NCBI GenBank assembly: GCA_026182355.1
Contig: JAPFBL010000258.1
Span: 425,501 to 489,500 of the forward strand
Length of the DNA stretch: 64,000 nt
Reading direction: 5' to 3'
DNA from: Hermatobates lingyangjiaoensis
Lineage: Eukaryota; Arthropoda; Insecta; Hemiptera; Hermatobatidae
Part shown: positions 1-12,399 of the stretch, in pieces
Layout of the letters: the number at the start of each line of letters is the position of its first letter
How positions within the stretch are numbered: the stretch's first letter is position 1
Made by a program: the position numbers and the translations under genes
Notes under the pieces: model-generated
The model's input: the letters and a program-made list of their open reading frames with translations, nothing else
What the model was told of the DNA's origin: nothing
The model's database searches: none

Positions 1-99
1 TTGATTTTTTACATATAAGAATTTTATTCTTCTTACACCATATCTAAGGCATTGTCATTTAAAAATTTTCATTATACCTCTAAACATTATATTAATTCG

Positions 100-2690
100 G
101 TTAATTCACTGAAAAAAATTCTAAGTCAATGTAAACAATGTAAAGAAATTTAAAAAATGGGACAAGTATAGCAGGTGATCCCTTAGTCTAGGATAAAGAA
201 AGAGTTTTTATAGCTTTATTGATCTTTGCCGTGATTGAAATTTCATGATTTTTTTTTATAAATTGCTAATTTTTTGGTTATATTTTCATGTTTTTTTAAC
301 GAGCCGTTTAGCGTCAGAAAAACATTTTCTGAATAGAGAAACTGTCCTGTAATGCCCCTTTGATGAGTGTAATTTTGAAAAAGTTATCTTATCTTATCGT
401 CCACGTAATGTTCTATTTTTAGGCATAGTTTCGTTTTGATCAGTCAAACGGTATGGCTTGTATCTCTCTCACAAGCTTTGAGATTGAATTATAAGTAAAA
501 ATATTTCTACATTTATATTGAAAAAGAATATTTTCCGTTGTTTTAAAATTCTGAATATATTTTTCGTTTATTTTATTTGTAATCTGAAAGATGATGCCAA
601 AATTTCAAAATTCTAGAATTAGCAGTTTAGGAGAAAAAAATGTTTTCTAAAAACTGGTTTTTGGCAAAAAAAGTGACTTTCCCATCATGCATAATTCTTC
701 CCAAACAATAGGGATCTTCTTCCCTATGAGGCCCATTTTTTTGTAAAATATCAACTTGATCCATCAAAGATTCTGGACCGTAGCGTGGTAACAAGCAATG
801 ATAACACACTCACCCACCCACCCACACGCACCCAAACATAATCGAAAAAACATCAAGAAACGTCTTCTGGGACCTCAAAACATATAATACCGTCAAAGTA
901 TGGAGATCGAATTTTTTCACGATCACTATAGTTGACTTATAGTAAAGTAATACTTGAGAAACTAACAGGATATCTGAAAATTTATACGAAAATGACTTTT
1001 TAAGGTCTTACTATTTTTATGTTTCACATTGTAATATTCTTTTTAAACGGAAGTTAAATATTTGCAAATTAAAAATAAATTTATTTTAAACTTTTCAAAA
1101 CTATTTCTTTAAAGTTTATTATATTTGTTTGTGTAGCCAATTAATTGATTAATTAATAAAAATTAACAATTTTTTCTTGTGATTTGAATTACATTTTTGT
1201 TTTGAAAAATTTTTGCTTTTATTTAATGATGGCTGTGTATGTATACGATTACGGTAATGAGATGAAAGATTTGGACAAGTAACAGCAGTCTAAAATTATA
1301 TTCTTGATTGTAATTCTATGAAAACAAATATTTTGAGGACTTTATGGAAATTTCAAGTTTAATGGATTATCAGCGGACAGCTTTTGTGTACTTGTGACAG
1401 AATTGTGTGCTTTAAAGGTCCATAACTTCACTTCTGCGTTGAATTTGCAATCCATTCAGAGTTTATATTTTAAGTTAGACATATAAAAATCTACTGTCAA
1501 AATTTCAGTTTGGTATGTCTTATGGTGGCTGAGTTTACTTGTGACAAAATTTTGCAGACAAACCGACAGACAAAAATTTTTCTAAGGGTGTATTCGGTTT
1601 CTTTAATGTATGAAACGTAAAGAAAACTTGAAGAAAATCATCTATCTAAATGATTTATTAAAATTGGTCAATTAAGTCAATTATTAAATAATGAATGTCA
1701 TTTAAGTAAAATGGATATAGTTGAATGTCATCAGAACCAAGGTCACCCGTGTGTCCATCGTAGATACGTCGAGTCGATATCTTTGACACTTTCGTTTTGT
1801 TTTTGATGGATTATGTATTTATTACTTTACTATAAGTAAAGTATAGTGATCGTGAACAAATTCGATCTCGAGATTTTGACGGAATTACATGTTTTGAGGT
1901 CCCAGAAATCGTTTTATGAGGTTTTTACGATGATGTCTGCGTGTGTGTGGGTGGGTGCGTGTGTTAGCATTGCTTGTTACCACGCTACGGTCCAGAATCT
2001 TTGATGGATGAAGTTGATATTTTATACAAAAATGGGTCTCATAGGGAAGAAGATCCCTATTTATTGGGAAGAATTATGCATGATGGGAAAGTCACTTTTT
2101 TTGCCAAAAACCGTTTTTTTGAAAACTTTATTTCTCCTAAACTGATAACCCTAGAGTTTTGAAATTTTGACATTATCTTTGAGGTTACAAATGGAACAAA
2201 CGAAAAATATATTCACAATTTTAAAACAACAGGAAATATTTTTTTTTAATAAAATGTAAAAATTTTGACTTATAATTCAATCTAAAACCTTGTGAGAGCG
2301 ATACAAGCCATACTGTTAGACGAATGACAATGAAACTATGCCTAAAAATAGAACATTATGTGGAGAATGAGTTGAGATATTTTTTTTTAAAATTACATTC
2401 GCTAAAGGGGCGTTACAGTACGATTTCTCTTTTCAGAAAATGATTTTTTGACGCGAAACGGCTCATTAAAAAATAATGAAAATTTGACCAAAAATGGAAC
2501 AAAAAATTAGCAGTTCATAAAAAAACATTCATGAAGTTTCAATTACGGAAAAGAGCAATAAAGCTATAATAACTGTTTGTTTATCCTAGACTAAGAGATC
2601 ACCTGCTATACTTGTCGAATTGTTTATATTTTTTACATTGTTTACATTGACTTAGAAATTTTTTGAGCGAATCAACTGAGATAAAATTGA
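100..2690. repeat. Long inverted repeat, two arms of about 850 bp around a spacer of about 880 bp
   Basis: Arm 1 (about 100-945) and arm 2 (about 1828-2690) are reverse complements with moderate divergence. Both arms encode the same roughly 50-residue open stretch in opposite directions (627-809 minus and 1974-2162 plus), including LMD-VDIL and REEDPY and GRIMHDGKVTFFAKN. Inner ends carry a TATAGTAAAGT-type sequence shared with other repeat ends in the window. The spacer holds a copy of dispersed family R1 (1417-1670). Family unknown to me. Confidence 0.75.
1417..1670 (+). repeat. Dispersed repeat family R1, copy 1
   Basis: Shares long blocks with 6855-7135 and 62440-62810, for example ATGGTGGCTGAGTTTACTTG and GACAGAC...TTTTTCTAAGGGTG. 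No coding potential seen. The other two copies end at TTATTTATATAGAT, which suggests a fixed 3' end. Confidence 0.7.
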
Positions 2691-3786
2691 TATTTATAAA
2701 GGAACAATTTAAAATGTTTATTGACTTACATGAGATGTAAGAGGAATAATATTGTGCAGGAAAATGATAATACTCACTCAGAAAAATTCGTATATATGTT
2801 ATTTGACAAAGGGGAAGGAAAATGATCTTATTAAATACTAAGAAACTAATTATTATTATTATTTTAAAGATTAAAATTCCCAGTATAATAATTCTATAAA
2901 AGACCAAAAATGTAAATGATAATTCATAATTGGAATCTTTCGTTTAGAGATTAATAAATGTAATTATCGTATATCTTTAATTAACAAAGCACCTTAAAAT
3001 AACATTTTCTTCGCTGTTTAAGATGTTTTTCAGAGAAAAAAAGGGTATTTTCCTGTTTTAAATTTGAAAATTTTACTTTAATATTCAATGTAGAAGGATG
3101 TCAAGTAAACGATGTAAGAAATCCACTGGCTGTTTGAACGAAAGCCATTCTTTTGTAGGAGAATAAATCGTTTCAAGAAATGTTCACTTTGGTTTTTCAA
3201 AAATGTTATTACTGCTGTAGTTATACTAATGAAATTATTTGCAAATAATAAATTATTTGTGATGTACAAAAATAAGCTTATAAATTGATATGTCCTTCAA
3301 TCACTATCTGTACAACCTCACGAATGAAATGCTAATAATTATATCCCATTTAGATGTTTACGTTATGCTTAAATGAGACGTTATGTTTTATATACTCAAG
3401 AAATTTGACATTAAGTTACTTATAGTAAAGTAGAGTGTAGGCCACTCCAGTTTTTTTTTTACTTGAAATGGCATTAACATCACAGAATAGAGTCAAGGTA
3501 GCTTAGTGGCTTGTGTGCTCGTTTCTGCCAAGTCTGCATCGAACCCCGGATCAATTAGTCGAGAGTCGAGCACACAAGCCAGTGGGCTACCTTATACTCT
3601 TAGCAAGAGATGAGTCAAATTAAGGAAACAAAATTTTAATACCTATTAAGAATAAGCTTATTATTATTAATAGTGCTAAAGGTTGAAACTAATCAACGAA
3701 TAAGTGATTTATTACGACGTATTAGATATTTATCAAGAATATATATATTATGCTGATTTTATTGATTGAATAAAATGATGTTTCAG
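2691..3786. other. Intronic sequence with a SINE-head inverted pair and repeat end
   Basis: AT-rich intron. At 3497-3600 a tRNA-like head (GGTAGCTTAGTGGCTTGTG, with a B-box-like GCATCGAACCCCGG) is followed by its own inverted copy. At 3418-3450 lies a repeat terminus ACTTATAGTAAAG...GGCCACTCCAG that recurs at 5578-5610 (inverted), 44700-44735 and 57492-57527. Nothing else recognised. Confidence 0.55.
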
Positions 3787-3916
3787 TTGACATCTACAAA
3801 GCCTTATTTAAGGAAGAAAGCTGTATTAATGATGTATAAAGTATTTTTAAAATACCCAGACGCCTTGCGACCAGCTTTTCCTCGCCTTAAAGAAAAACTA
3901 GAAGACCCTGATTCAG
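3787..3916 (+). CDS. AP3D1: AP3D1 exon E1 (first exon in window)
   Basis: 130 nt, entered in phase 0 after TTTCAG, ending GATTCAG|gtatga with one base carried over. It encodes the trunk block from LTSTKPYLRKKAV to KLEDPDS, close to the vertebrate delta-adaptin HEAT repeat at about residue 160-200. The exon lies between two oppositely oriented copies of a dispersed repeat end (3418-3450 and 5578-5610). Confidence 0.96.
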
Positions 3917-6900
3917 GTATGATATCATTTTACATAGTAGCTAACTGTAGATTGGAATATGTAACATGCAGTTATGCTTTCATTTAAATAATAAATTTAA
4001 ACATATAATAATAACAACCCTATTAATAAAGATGACAAGCATTCAGCTTATTCACTCATTAACGAACGTTAGGTCAGCATATTGAGTTTATATGAAACAA
4101 CACGATAATTATCTAATGATTCTAATTTCAATTAGAGTGAATGTCCTGTTACCTTTATCTAAGCTTAATTTGTTATTTAACAAGCAGAAATACCCGGCGT
4201 TGCCCGGGTCTAGAAGTTTTAAGTATAAAATTTGAAATGATCGAAATGAAAATTGGGTTCAATATTATTTTATACATTTTTGTCGTACGATTCTTCATTC
4301 ATGATCTACAGTCCCTTGGACGTTTTTTAACATTTTCAGGAGAATAGTGGTACCTAGGCTATGAAAGAAGCATCCTAGAGCAAAAAATCATTATATAACT
4401 TTGAGCTCGATTTTTATTTCCAACATTTCATATTTTATGCATTAAGGCCGTAGACGCCATATTTCTTGAGAAAAAATGCAAAAACTAAAAATTGGCAAAT
4501 TTTTGAGGTTTTTGGGCCCTAGGGGGCCTGGGTTAGGCTACCCCCAGAGTTTAATAGCCTAAAACCTCCCCAAGACCTATAGAAAGTGCCTTGCAAAAGA
4601 ATTTTTGAAAAAGGTCCATTGTAGGCCGAATGCATAAGGTACAAACATACATACATACATACATACATACAGAGCCACGGAGAAAATTTATATATAGACT
4701 CTGAAACTTGTTAAAAAAATGATGGTCAAATCTACAATTTGTGAATGAAATTTGTTTGAAAGATAATGTGACACTTGGGACAAAAAAATTGATTTTTGAA
4801 AATTCTAATGTGAAACTTGTGACAAAATGTTTAATAGTTGAAATTGTTATGTGAAACTTGTGGCAAAAAAATAATTATTTGGAATTTATAATTTGAAACT
4901 TTTAAAAAAAATTTAAGAAACTATTGATAATAGCTAAAGCTTTGTTAAAGTTAATAAGAAACCCATATAAAAATACAATAATTGTCTTTAATATCAATCT
5001 GAAAACAATAATAAAATGTCTGTTACCTGGTTGTTTCCAATTGAACAAAGCGTGTGGAAATATTATCATAAAGATTAACCTACCTGCGGCCGCCCTTACC
5101 AATTAAAGTCAAAATGTAAACAAACAGGTTAAACAGCAAACCTTATCTATTATAATATTTTTGGGATATTACATGAACCACAACTCTGATTTTCGATTTT
5201 TATTTCCAACATTTCATATTTTATGTATTAATGCCGTAGACGCCATATTTCTTGACAAAAAATGAAAAAACTCAAAATCGGCAAATTTTTGAGGTTTTTG
5301 GGCCCTAGGGGGCCGGGGTTAGGATGCCCCAAAGAGTTTAATAGCCTAAAACCACCCCAAGACCTATAGAAAGTGCCTTGCAAAAGAATATTTGAAAAAG
5401 GTCCATTGTAGGCCGAATCCATAAGGTACAAACATACATACATACATACATACATACAGAGCCACGAAGAGAATTTATATATAGATTATTAACATAATAG
5501 CTAACCCAACAGACGCTGTCCTGGCTTACCTATAAATATTCAAATCGAACAGGAATAAAAACGAAGATAAAAAAAATCTGGAGTGGCCTAAACTCAACTT
5601 TACTATAAGTAAACATAATATCAAACTCGTATAATAATTTTTTTTATAGATTTCTAATTTTAGGTTCAATTTTTTAACAAAATTGTATTATTATATAATT
5701 ATCTATTCAATGTTAAAATAACATTCTGAGTTCAAAAAAAGGCATTATAACGCCACTTCTTATTAATACAATTTTTACAAAAATTGCTCAACTCGCAAAA
5801 CAAAATTGCTCATATATTGTGCTATTTTTAGGTATAAAAAGTAAAAGTGTGTACACGAAATAAACTATTTAACTTTATGCTCTATTAAATGCTAATTAGA
5901 GAATATATGTGCTGTCATAATGACATAATCATTTCTAATGAATGATAATATTGTCTAATTATGATGACCCTGATTTATAGGTGTGATTTAATTACAGTAA
6001 TTATAAATGCCCAATTATATCATTATTATTATTATTATTAATTATATTCTATCATTATTAATGATAGAAAATATCATTATTAGTACAGTGTCAAACAAAT
6101 GCCTTTGTATACACCACATTAGCTGTCTGTCCTTTAGGTTCATGGAAGAACAAACAGTTGGAACTTCTGACTGTTGAGCAAGTAAACTACAGTTGAGCTT
6201 GTGAGAAAAACTTGGTCTCGCTAACTTGAATTCCTGTGTTAGATAAAGTTTCCCCTTGCGACTTAGTTAACGTCGTTGCGAAATAGGAATCAATGGTATG
6301 CCTGGTATACACACAGACTCCCCATTCCACACCCAGTCATGATCTCTGCCTCTATAGCATATCTGTGTAGAGCACGAACTCAGAGTCGTGTCCCGTTGCA
6401 CAATTTTAGGCACTTATGTTTCGTAACATGAAATTTGTTACTGCTTCTAAATTGCAGCATGATTGGTTCTCCTACTTTAAGTTTTTACTCATGAGCAGGC
6501 AGTCCAGGAGAAAGAAATTCAGAGTCAAGAAATTCAATTAGATAATGAACTGCTTCCTCATCACTAATCACTCTCTTTACTGACTTGCAAGTTCTTTCCT
6601 CGGTATGATATAGCGTAAGAACTTGTTTGTTGATTTTTCTTGCCTGTTCATATTAAGGGTTGAGAATTGCTCGTTCACAAAACTATTTATTCTTAATAGA
6701 TAGTATATCCTCAACTCTGGGAAACACCTTTTCAATGATGTCAAATACGAAATATATTCATACGTTCAAATGAAATTAAAATCAACTAACAATGCCTACT
6801 TGCCACACCGGTGTATTTTCAAAATAAACATGTCTGTGAAGTTAGGAAAATACAGCTTAAAGCCCCATAACTTCGCTTCTACACTGAATTATCAATCAAT

Positions 6901-9900
6901 TCAGAGTCTATATTTTAAGTTAGGCATACACAAATCTACTGTCAAAGTTTCAGCTTGAAATGCCTTATGGTGGCTGAGTTTTACTTGTGACAAAATTTTG
7001 CGGACAAACCGACAGACATTTTTCTAAGCGTGGATTCGGTTTCTCCAATGTATGATACGTAAAGAAAACTTGAAGTGAGTTAGTTCTAAGCAATGTACAG
7101 ACAAAATCATTATTTTATTTATATAGATATATGTATATATATTTTGGGTTTATATAAGGAAAAGTATGGGTTTTTATGAGGGTATAAGAAGAGTGTATGG
7201 AGAAGATGCCTATGAAAAAGATTTTAAATTAAAAATGAAACGTCGGCAATGGGAGTTTGATTTTTGAACCTAGAAAATTTGACCGAATCTCGAATAGATA
7301 ACACACCTATATATATATATATATATATAAAGGTATTGTTTTCTTGACTACAATTATTAATAAATACTTTTCTTCTTTTCGGATTTTGGTCAGAGTTAAT
7401 TATTTGGAATCAACTTTTTGCCAACATTCCGTCTTATTTTAAGACATACTCAGGGCTAGAACTCAAAAACAGTGGACATTTATTTTATCTTGTTTTGTTG
7501 GTTCGGTGTTAAAAGCTAGCCTTGAGTGAGTAAGATTTTTGAATTTTATTATGAATGTGATGTAGATAAGATAAATGTTCATTGTTTTTGGGTTCTAGCC
7601 CTGAAGATATCTTAAAATAAAGACGAAACGTTGGCAAAAAGGTGACTTCAAATAATTAACCCTGACCAGGATTCCAAGAAGAAGAAAAGTATTTAATATA
7701 TCCAGTGTGAGGCAACCCTTTAGGTTGCAGTGGCTGTCCCACAAGGGGACACACATAGGCCGAACATTGGGTCCTTTTTGATACCATACAATGGACATTG
7801 ATTCAACATTGTGAGTCCTAAATTTTGCCTAACTCAATTATATTTAGATTATGGATCTTTATCGAGTACCTGACATCGAACAGGCTCGGGACCGATGGCT
7901 TAACGTCCTCTCTGAGGGACGACGTTCTCAGATTTATTCAGCTTCCACGTGAATAAATCGATTGCCAGCAGGGTAAGGTGAATAAATCTGAGCACGTCGT
8001 TCCTCGGAGATGACGTTAAACTGTCGGTCCCGAGCCTGTTCGATGTCAGGTACTCGATAAAATCCTAATCTAAATACATTTGAGTTTGAAACTTTCGAAA
8101 GAAGTCACAATTTTGTCTTTAATAATAAATTAGCATTTCGGTGCAGCAAACAAAAATTCTTTACGTGCTCACTTCTGAACTGGTGGTTCCGGGGTTCAAT
8201 ACCCACCTGGTCCTCGATTTTTTACGCGAAACGTGAATAAATCAGAGCACGTCGTCTATCGGAGAGGACGTTAATACGTCAGACCCGAGCCTGGTCGATG
8301 TCAGTTACACGTTAAAGATCCCTACTCTAAATACACTTGAGTTAGGCACTAATTTAGGACTCCCAATGTAGAATCAATCATCATTATGTGGTATCTATCA
8401 CAAAGGGCCCAATGTTCAGCCTATGTGTGTCCCCTTGTGGGACTGACACTGCAACCTAAAAGGCTGCCTACTACTACCACAACTACTTAGTCATTAGTAT
8501 GTGTTACATTATAAACAATTTTTGTCATCCAATTGTTAAATTCTTTGTTATTTTTAAGTAATCAACCCAGATCCATAATACTCCTAGCGTGACCCTAAGA
8601 AATGCGCTACTGTTTACAGTTAGGTAAATAAAAGCCGGTGTCGTGTCTGCTAACGGATTTGTTTTCTGTTTTACAGGAGTACAGTCAGCAGCTGTCAATG
8701 TTGTCTGCGAGTTGGCAAGAAAAAACCCCAAAAACTACCTAAGCTTAGCACCAATGTTTTTCAAGTTGATGACGACTTCGGCCAATAATTGGATGCTAAT
8801 CAAAATCATAAAGCTTGTAAGTTTATTTTTTGATGCATGTTTTAATTTTTTTTTTCTTAATATCCTCCCTACTTCGAATGAGTTTATTTACTTCATGTGG
8901 TCTTTGACAATGTTCTTATTTATAGATTAAAGTAAAAGAAAAACTATAATGAAGATAAACATGCAGAATAATTCAATAAAACCTAAATTATAAGTATTAA
9001 CGGTAATTCATGTAGAGTGACAAATAGAAAAACGTATAAGTCTCATTTCTCAAGTATTTATTTCCTCGGTAGGAATTAAATAAAATTTATTGTATTTGTT
9101 CTTTATCTATAATAATTTTATTCTCAAAATCAAGTGTTTGATGTTCATTTAAAGCAGTGTTTCCCAAAGTGAATTACCCCCCCTGGGGGCGGTAATGCCA
9201 AAAGGAGCGGGGATTCTATTTCCTTAAATTGAAAATATTCATGCAATATAATTTCTAAATTTAAGTGAAAACACGACATGTAAACTTCTAGGAAACAGTT
9301 TCTCTAAATTATTTCTTTTAATAATTCATTTTTATGTTAAAAGTATATTCTCACCTAAGTTTCTTTTATTGTGTATTAATTCTATTGCATAAATATGCTA
9401 TGAAATAATACATCTATTGGATTCTAAAGAAATATTCGATTAGTAATTATTTTAATTTAATTATTAAAATGTTACTCATTTGGTTATTTAGTCTAGGAAT
9501 TTGATTATTATTCAAGGGTGTTGAGTTATAGGTGTATGGACCCAAGTGGGCGGTCACTCGAAAAAGTTTGGGAAACACTGATTTAAAGGATAGAATGCAA
9601 AATCGATTTGGATTATTTATATTTGTTCTTATTGAATAACTCTTCAGTAACTGCTTCTAAATTTGAGTAGTGCAAAATTTTTTTTTTAATAATTGCAATA
9701 GCGGCTTACTTAAAGAATAAATGTCTCTGTTTAGGTTTTAATTCAGTTTGACTTATATCAATCAAACTTTGGGAGTAGTTGACCAAAGAGGGAAAACACT
9801 GGAAAAGTTAGCTCTTATAAATGATGTTATTAACTATAGTGAATAAGCTATATTGCAAATTTAGATTTTATGATGTGAAATGTAAATAATATTGTTTTCT

Positions 9901-12347
9901 TGACCACAATTACTAATAAATATTTTCCTTCTCCTCAGAATTAATTATTCTGGTCAGGTTTTATTTATTTGGTCATAGTCAGGGTTAATTATTTGAAATC
10001 ACCTATTTGCCAACGTTTCATCTTTATTTTAAAACATCCTCAGTGCTATAACTCAAAAATAATAGACATTTATCCAATCTATAACATATTCATCAAAAAA
10101 ATTCAAAAATCTTACTTAAGGCTAGCTTTTACCAGAAAACTAACAAAACCTAGCCCTAAGTAAGATATTTTAATTTTTATGATGAATGTGATGTAGATAA
10201 GATAAAGTCTATTGTTTTTGGGGTTCTAGTCCTGAGGATGTCTTAAAGTAAAGACGAAACGTTGGCAAAAAGGTCATTCCATTAATTAACCCTCTCACCA
10301 AATTCCCAGAAGAAGAAAAGTATTCAATAATTTTATTAAAATTTTATTAATACGAGTACTTTAGTATTAAATATTTGTGTTATCATGCTCCATATAGTAT
10401 ATTACATGCTGTATCGAATCTTATTCAACATTAAAACACACATTATAATAGTTTTTTAAAGACTATGAGGTCTACGAATATATTAATATATCGAATGAGA
10501 ATTCATACAGTTAAACAATTTGTGTTATTACTTGTATTTTTACTCTCAATTACTCTCTATGCAATATAGTGTAATCCTAGATAACCTGAGTATATTTAAG
10601 AGATTGTAATAGTTTTGACGACAGATGGCAGCAGTGGATGGTAAGTGATTTTTCTTTCATTCTTCTTCTTTTTTTCCTTTTTTTTTTGACCGGAGTTTTC
10701 ATGGACTTTTTTGCACTGAGACATGGTTTTTTGAATCATGTTTCAGTTTGGTGCTCTAACCATGATTGAGCCTAGAATTGGTAGAAAGCTCACACAACCT
10801 TTAGTTGAGCTTATATGCAGGTAAAAAAAAACCATTACGATGAGCATCTCCCTAATTCTCCATGCATTTATTACTACCCATATATATATATATACATGTA
10901 TATATATTTGTGTACGTTGGCAACAGGTCTTATCTTAAACATATGTTGTTGATATTTGCAGCAGCTTGTGCATTCACTAGTTATGTGCTGATGGCCTTGA
11001 CCTTTCGGGTAATTCTTCTTCCTTTTGGCTGTAATTGCTATAGCATCTGTCCTAGAAACATGTTTTCGACAGTAGAAACATCATCAGGTAGATCCTGTTT
11101 TGTAGCCAAGAGCTTAAATAGCTTCCCAGTGAATCTTGCTCCTGGTTGGCCCTTCAACCTATTCAGACCAATCAGAGTACAGGGTTTATTCTTATTGCTC
11201 CTCAGGCTTGGTTCCAGGCTGTGATAGGTCTGAAAAGGTCGTCAGGCCAAACAGAAGCACGATTCACTGGGATTTAAATCTCAAAGATGTCTCTAGGACA
11301 GATGCTATGGCAACTATAGCCAGAAGAAAGAAGAATCGCACGGCAGATCGAGGCCACCAGCGCAAAGCCAGTGAGTGCAGAATCTGCTGCAAATTTCAAC
11401 AACATATTTATATTTATATACAGATAAGTGATTATCGAAAACGATTCACAAACAAAATAAATTCACAGATGAAAGAAAAACAGAAAAACTTACTACAACG
11501 GATACCCAAAATTGTAGCGAGTATTTGTGTTTTTTTCTGTGTTTTATTTTATATATATATGTATATATATATTTTTTTCAATGCATTTCTTCTATTATTT
11601 ATTTTACCTTTTATTCCTGGACTGTTGAATTTTTTGGTGAATGCGCGTTTATTTGTTTTATTATTTTTAGCTATCTCCCAACAGTTCATAGTGTAAAAAA
11701 AACACAAAATTTCAATATTTGAAATTTTGTTTTAAATTAAAAAAAAAAAAGAATTAGTTAATAATTAGTCACATGATGAGTTGTCCAATTAGTTTAGAAG
11801 TATGACTTTGCTGTTTTTAGCCCCCCCCCCTCCTACTCACATTTATGATTGCCAAAAATGAAAACTACTTTAGAAATATCAGAATTATATTAGAGAGAAT
11901 TTAATTTTGCAAATGATAATGAAAAGTAGTCTAGGATGATAGTAGTATATTTCCCTGGGTGATGCAAAATCGAAGTGCTTTGTATTGACTTCGAAGTTTT
12001 TTTTTGTTTTTATTATTATTTTTTGTTTCCCAGACAAATATATACACACTTAAAGTAATGATATAATTTTTTTTTATATATATATAAAATTAATTGCAGT
12101 TTCAATGTTAAATCAAATTTGTTTATTCCATTAAGAAATGAGATGTAATTTTCACTAATATGTGTTGTGCTATTATATAATATAATATATATATAATATA
12201 AATTTTTAAATTACACAAAGCACGACACAGAAAAAGATACAAAGAAACTTACAAATAAATTCGAATGTTGTTCGTCATCAGAGAGTAGATAGTAAGAGGA
12301 CGAAGTGAGAGAGATCTCCCACGTCGAAGAACGGAGCGCGAATATAT

Positions 12348-12399
<52 letters not shown>

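Larger units (their letters stand above)
9890..10330. repeat. Inverted-repeat element with hammerheads on both strands
   Basis: Arms at about 9960-10075 and 10190-10320, same family as 7355-7700. Both arms keep hammerhead cores. Confidence 0.65.

Noticed and set aside
3497..3560. Functional tRNA gene
   Set aside because: Only A-box and B-box-like words with poor spacing, followed by an inverted copy; no cloverleaf could be drawn.
3418..5610. A 2.2 kb transposon with E1 inside, bounded by inverted ACTTATAGTAAAG ends
   Set aside because: The same terminus occurs singly at 44700 and 57492, so the two flanking ends are more likely separate copies. An AP3D1 exon captured in a transposon is not supported by the normal phase and position of E1.
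8160..8215. Functional tRNA gene at the SINE head
   Set aside because: B-box is good but the head is part of a repeated SINE and the acceptor stem does not close.
10862..11722. Open frames of 120, 186 and 65 codons
   Set aside because: They run through the foldback hairpin and low-complexity T-rich sequence and encode tyrosine/isoleucine runs or hydrophobic noise. No conserved domain.
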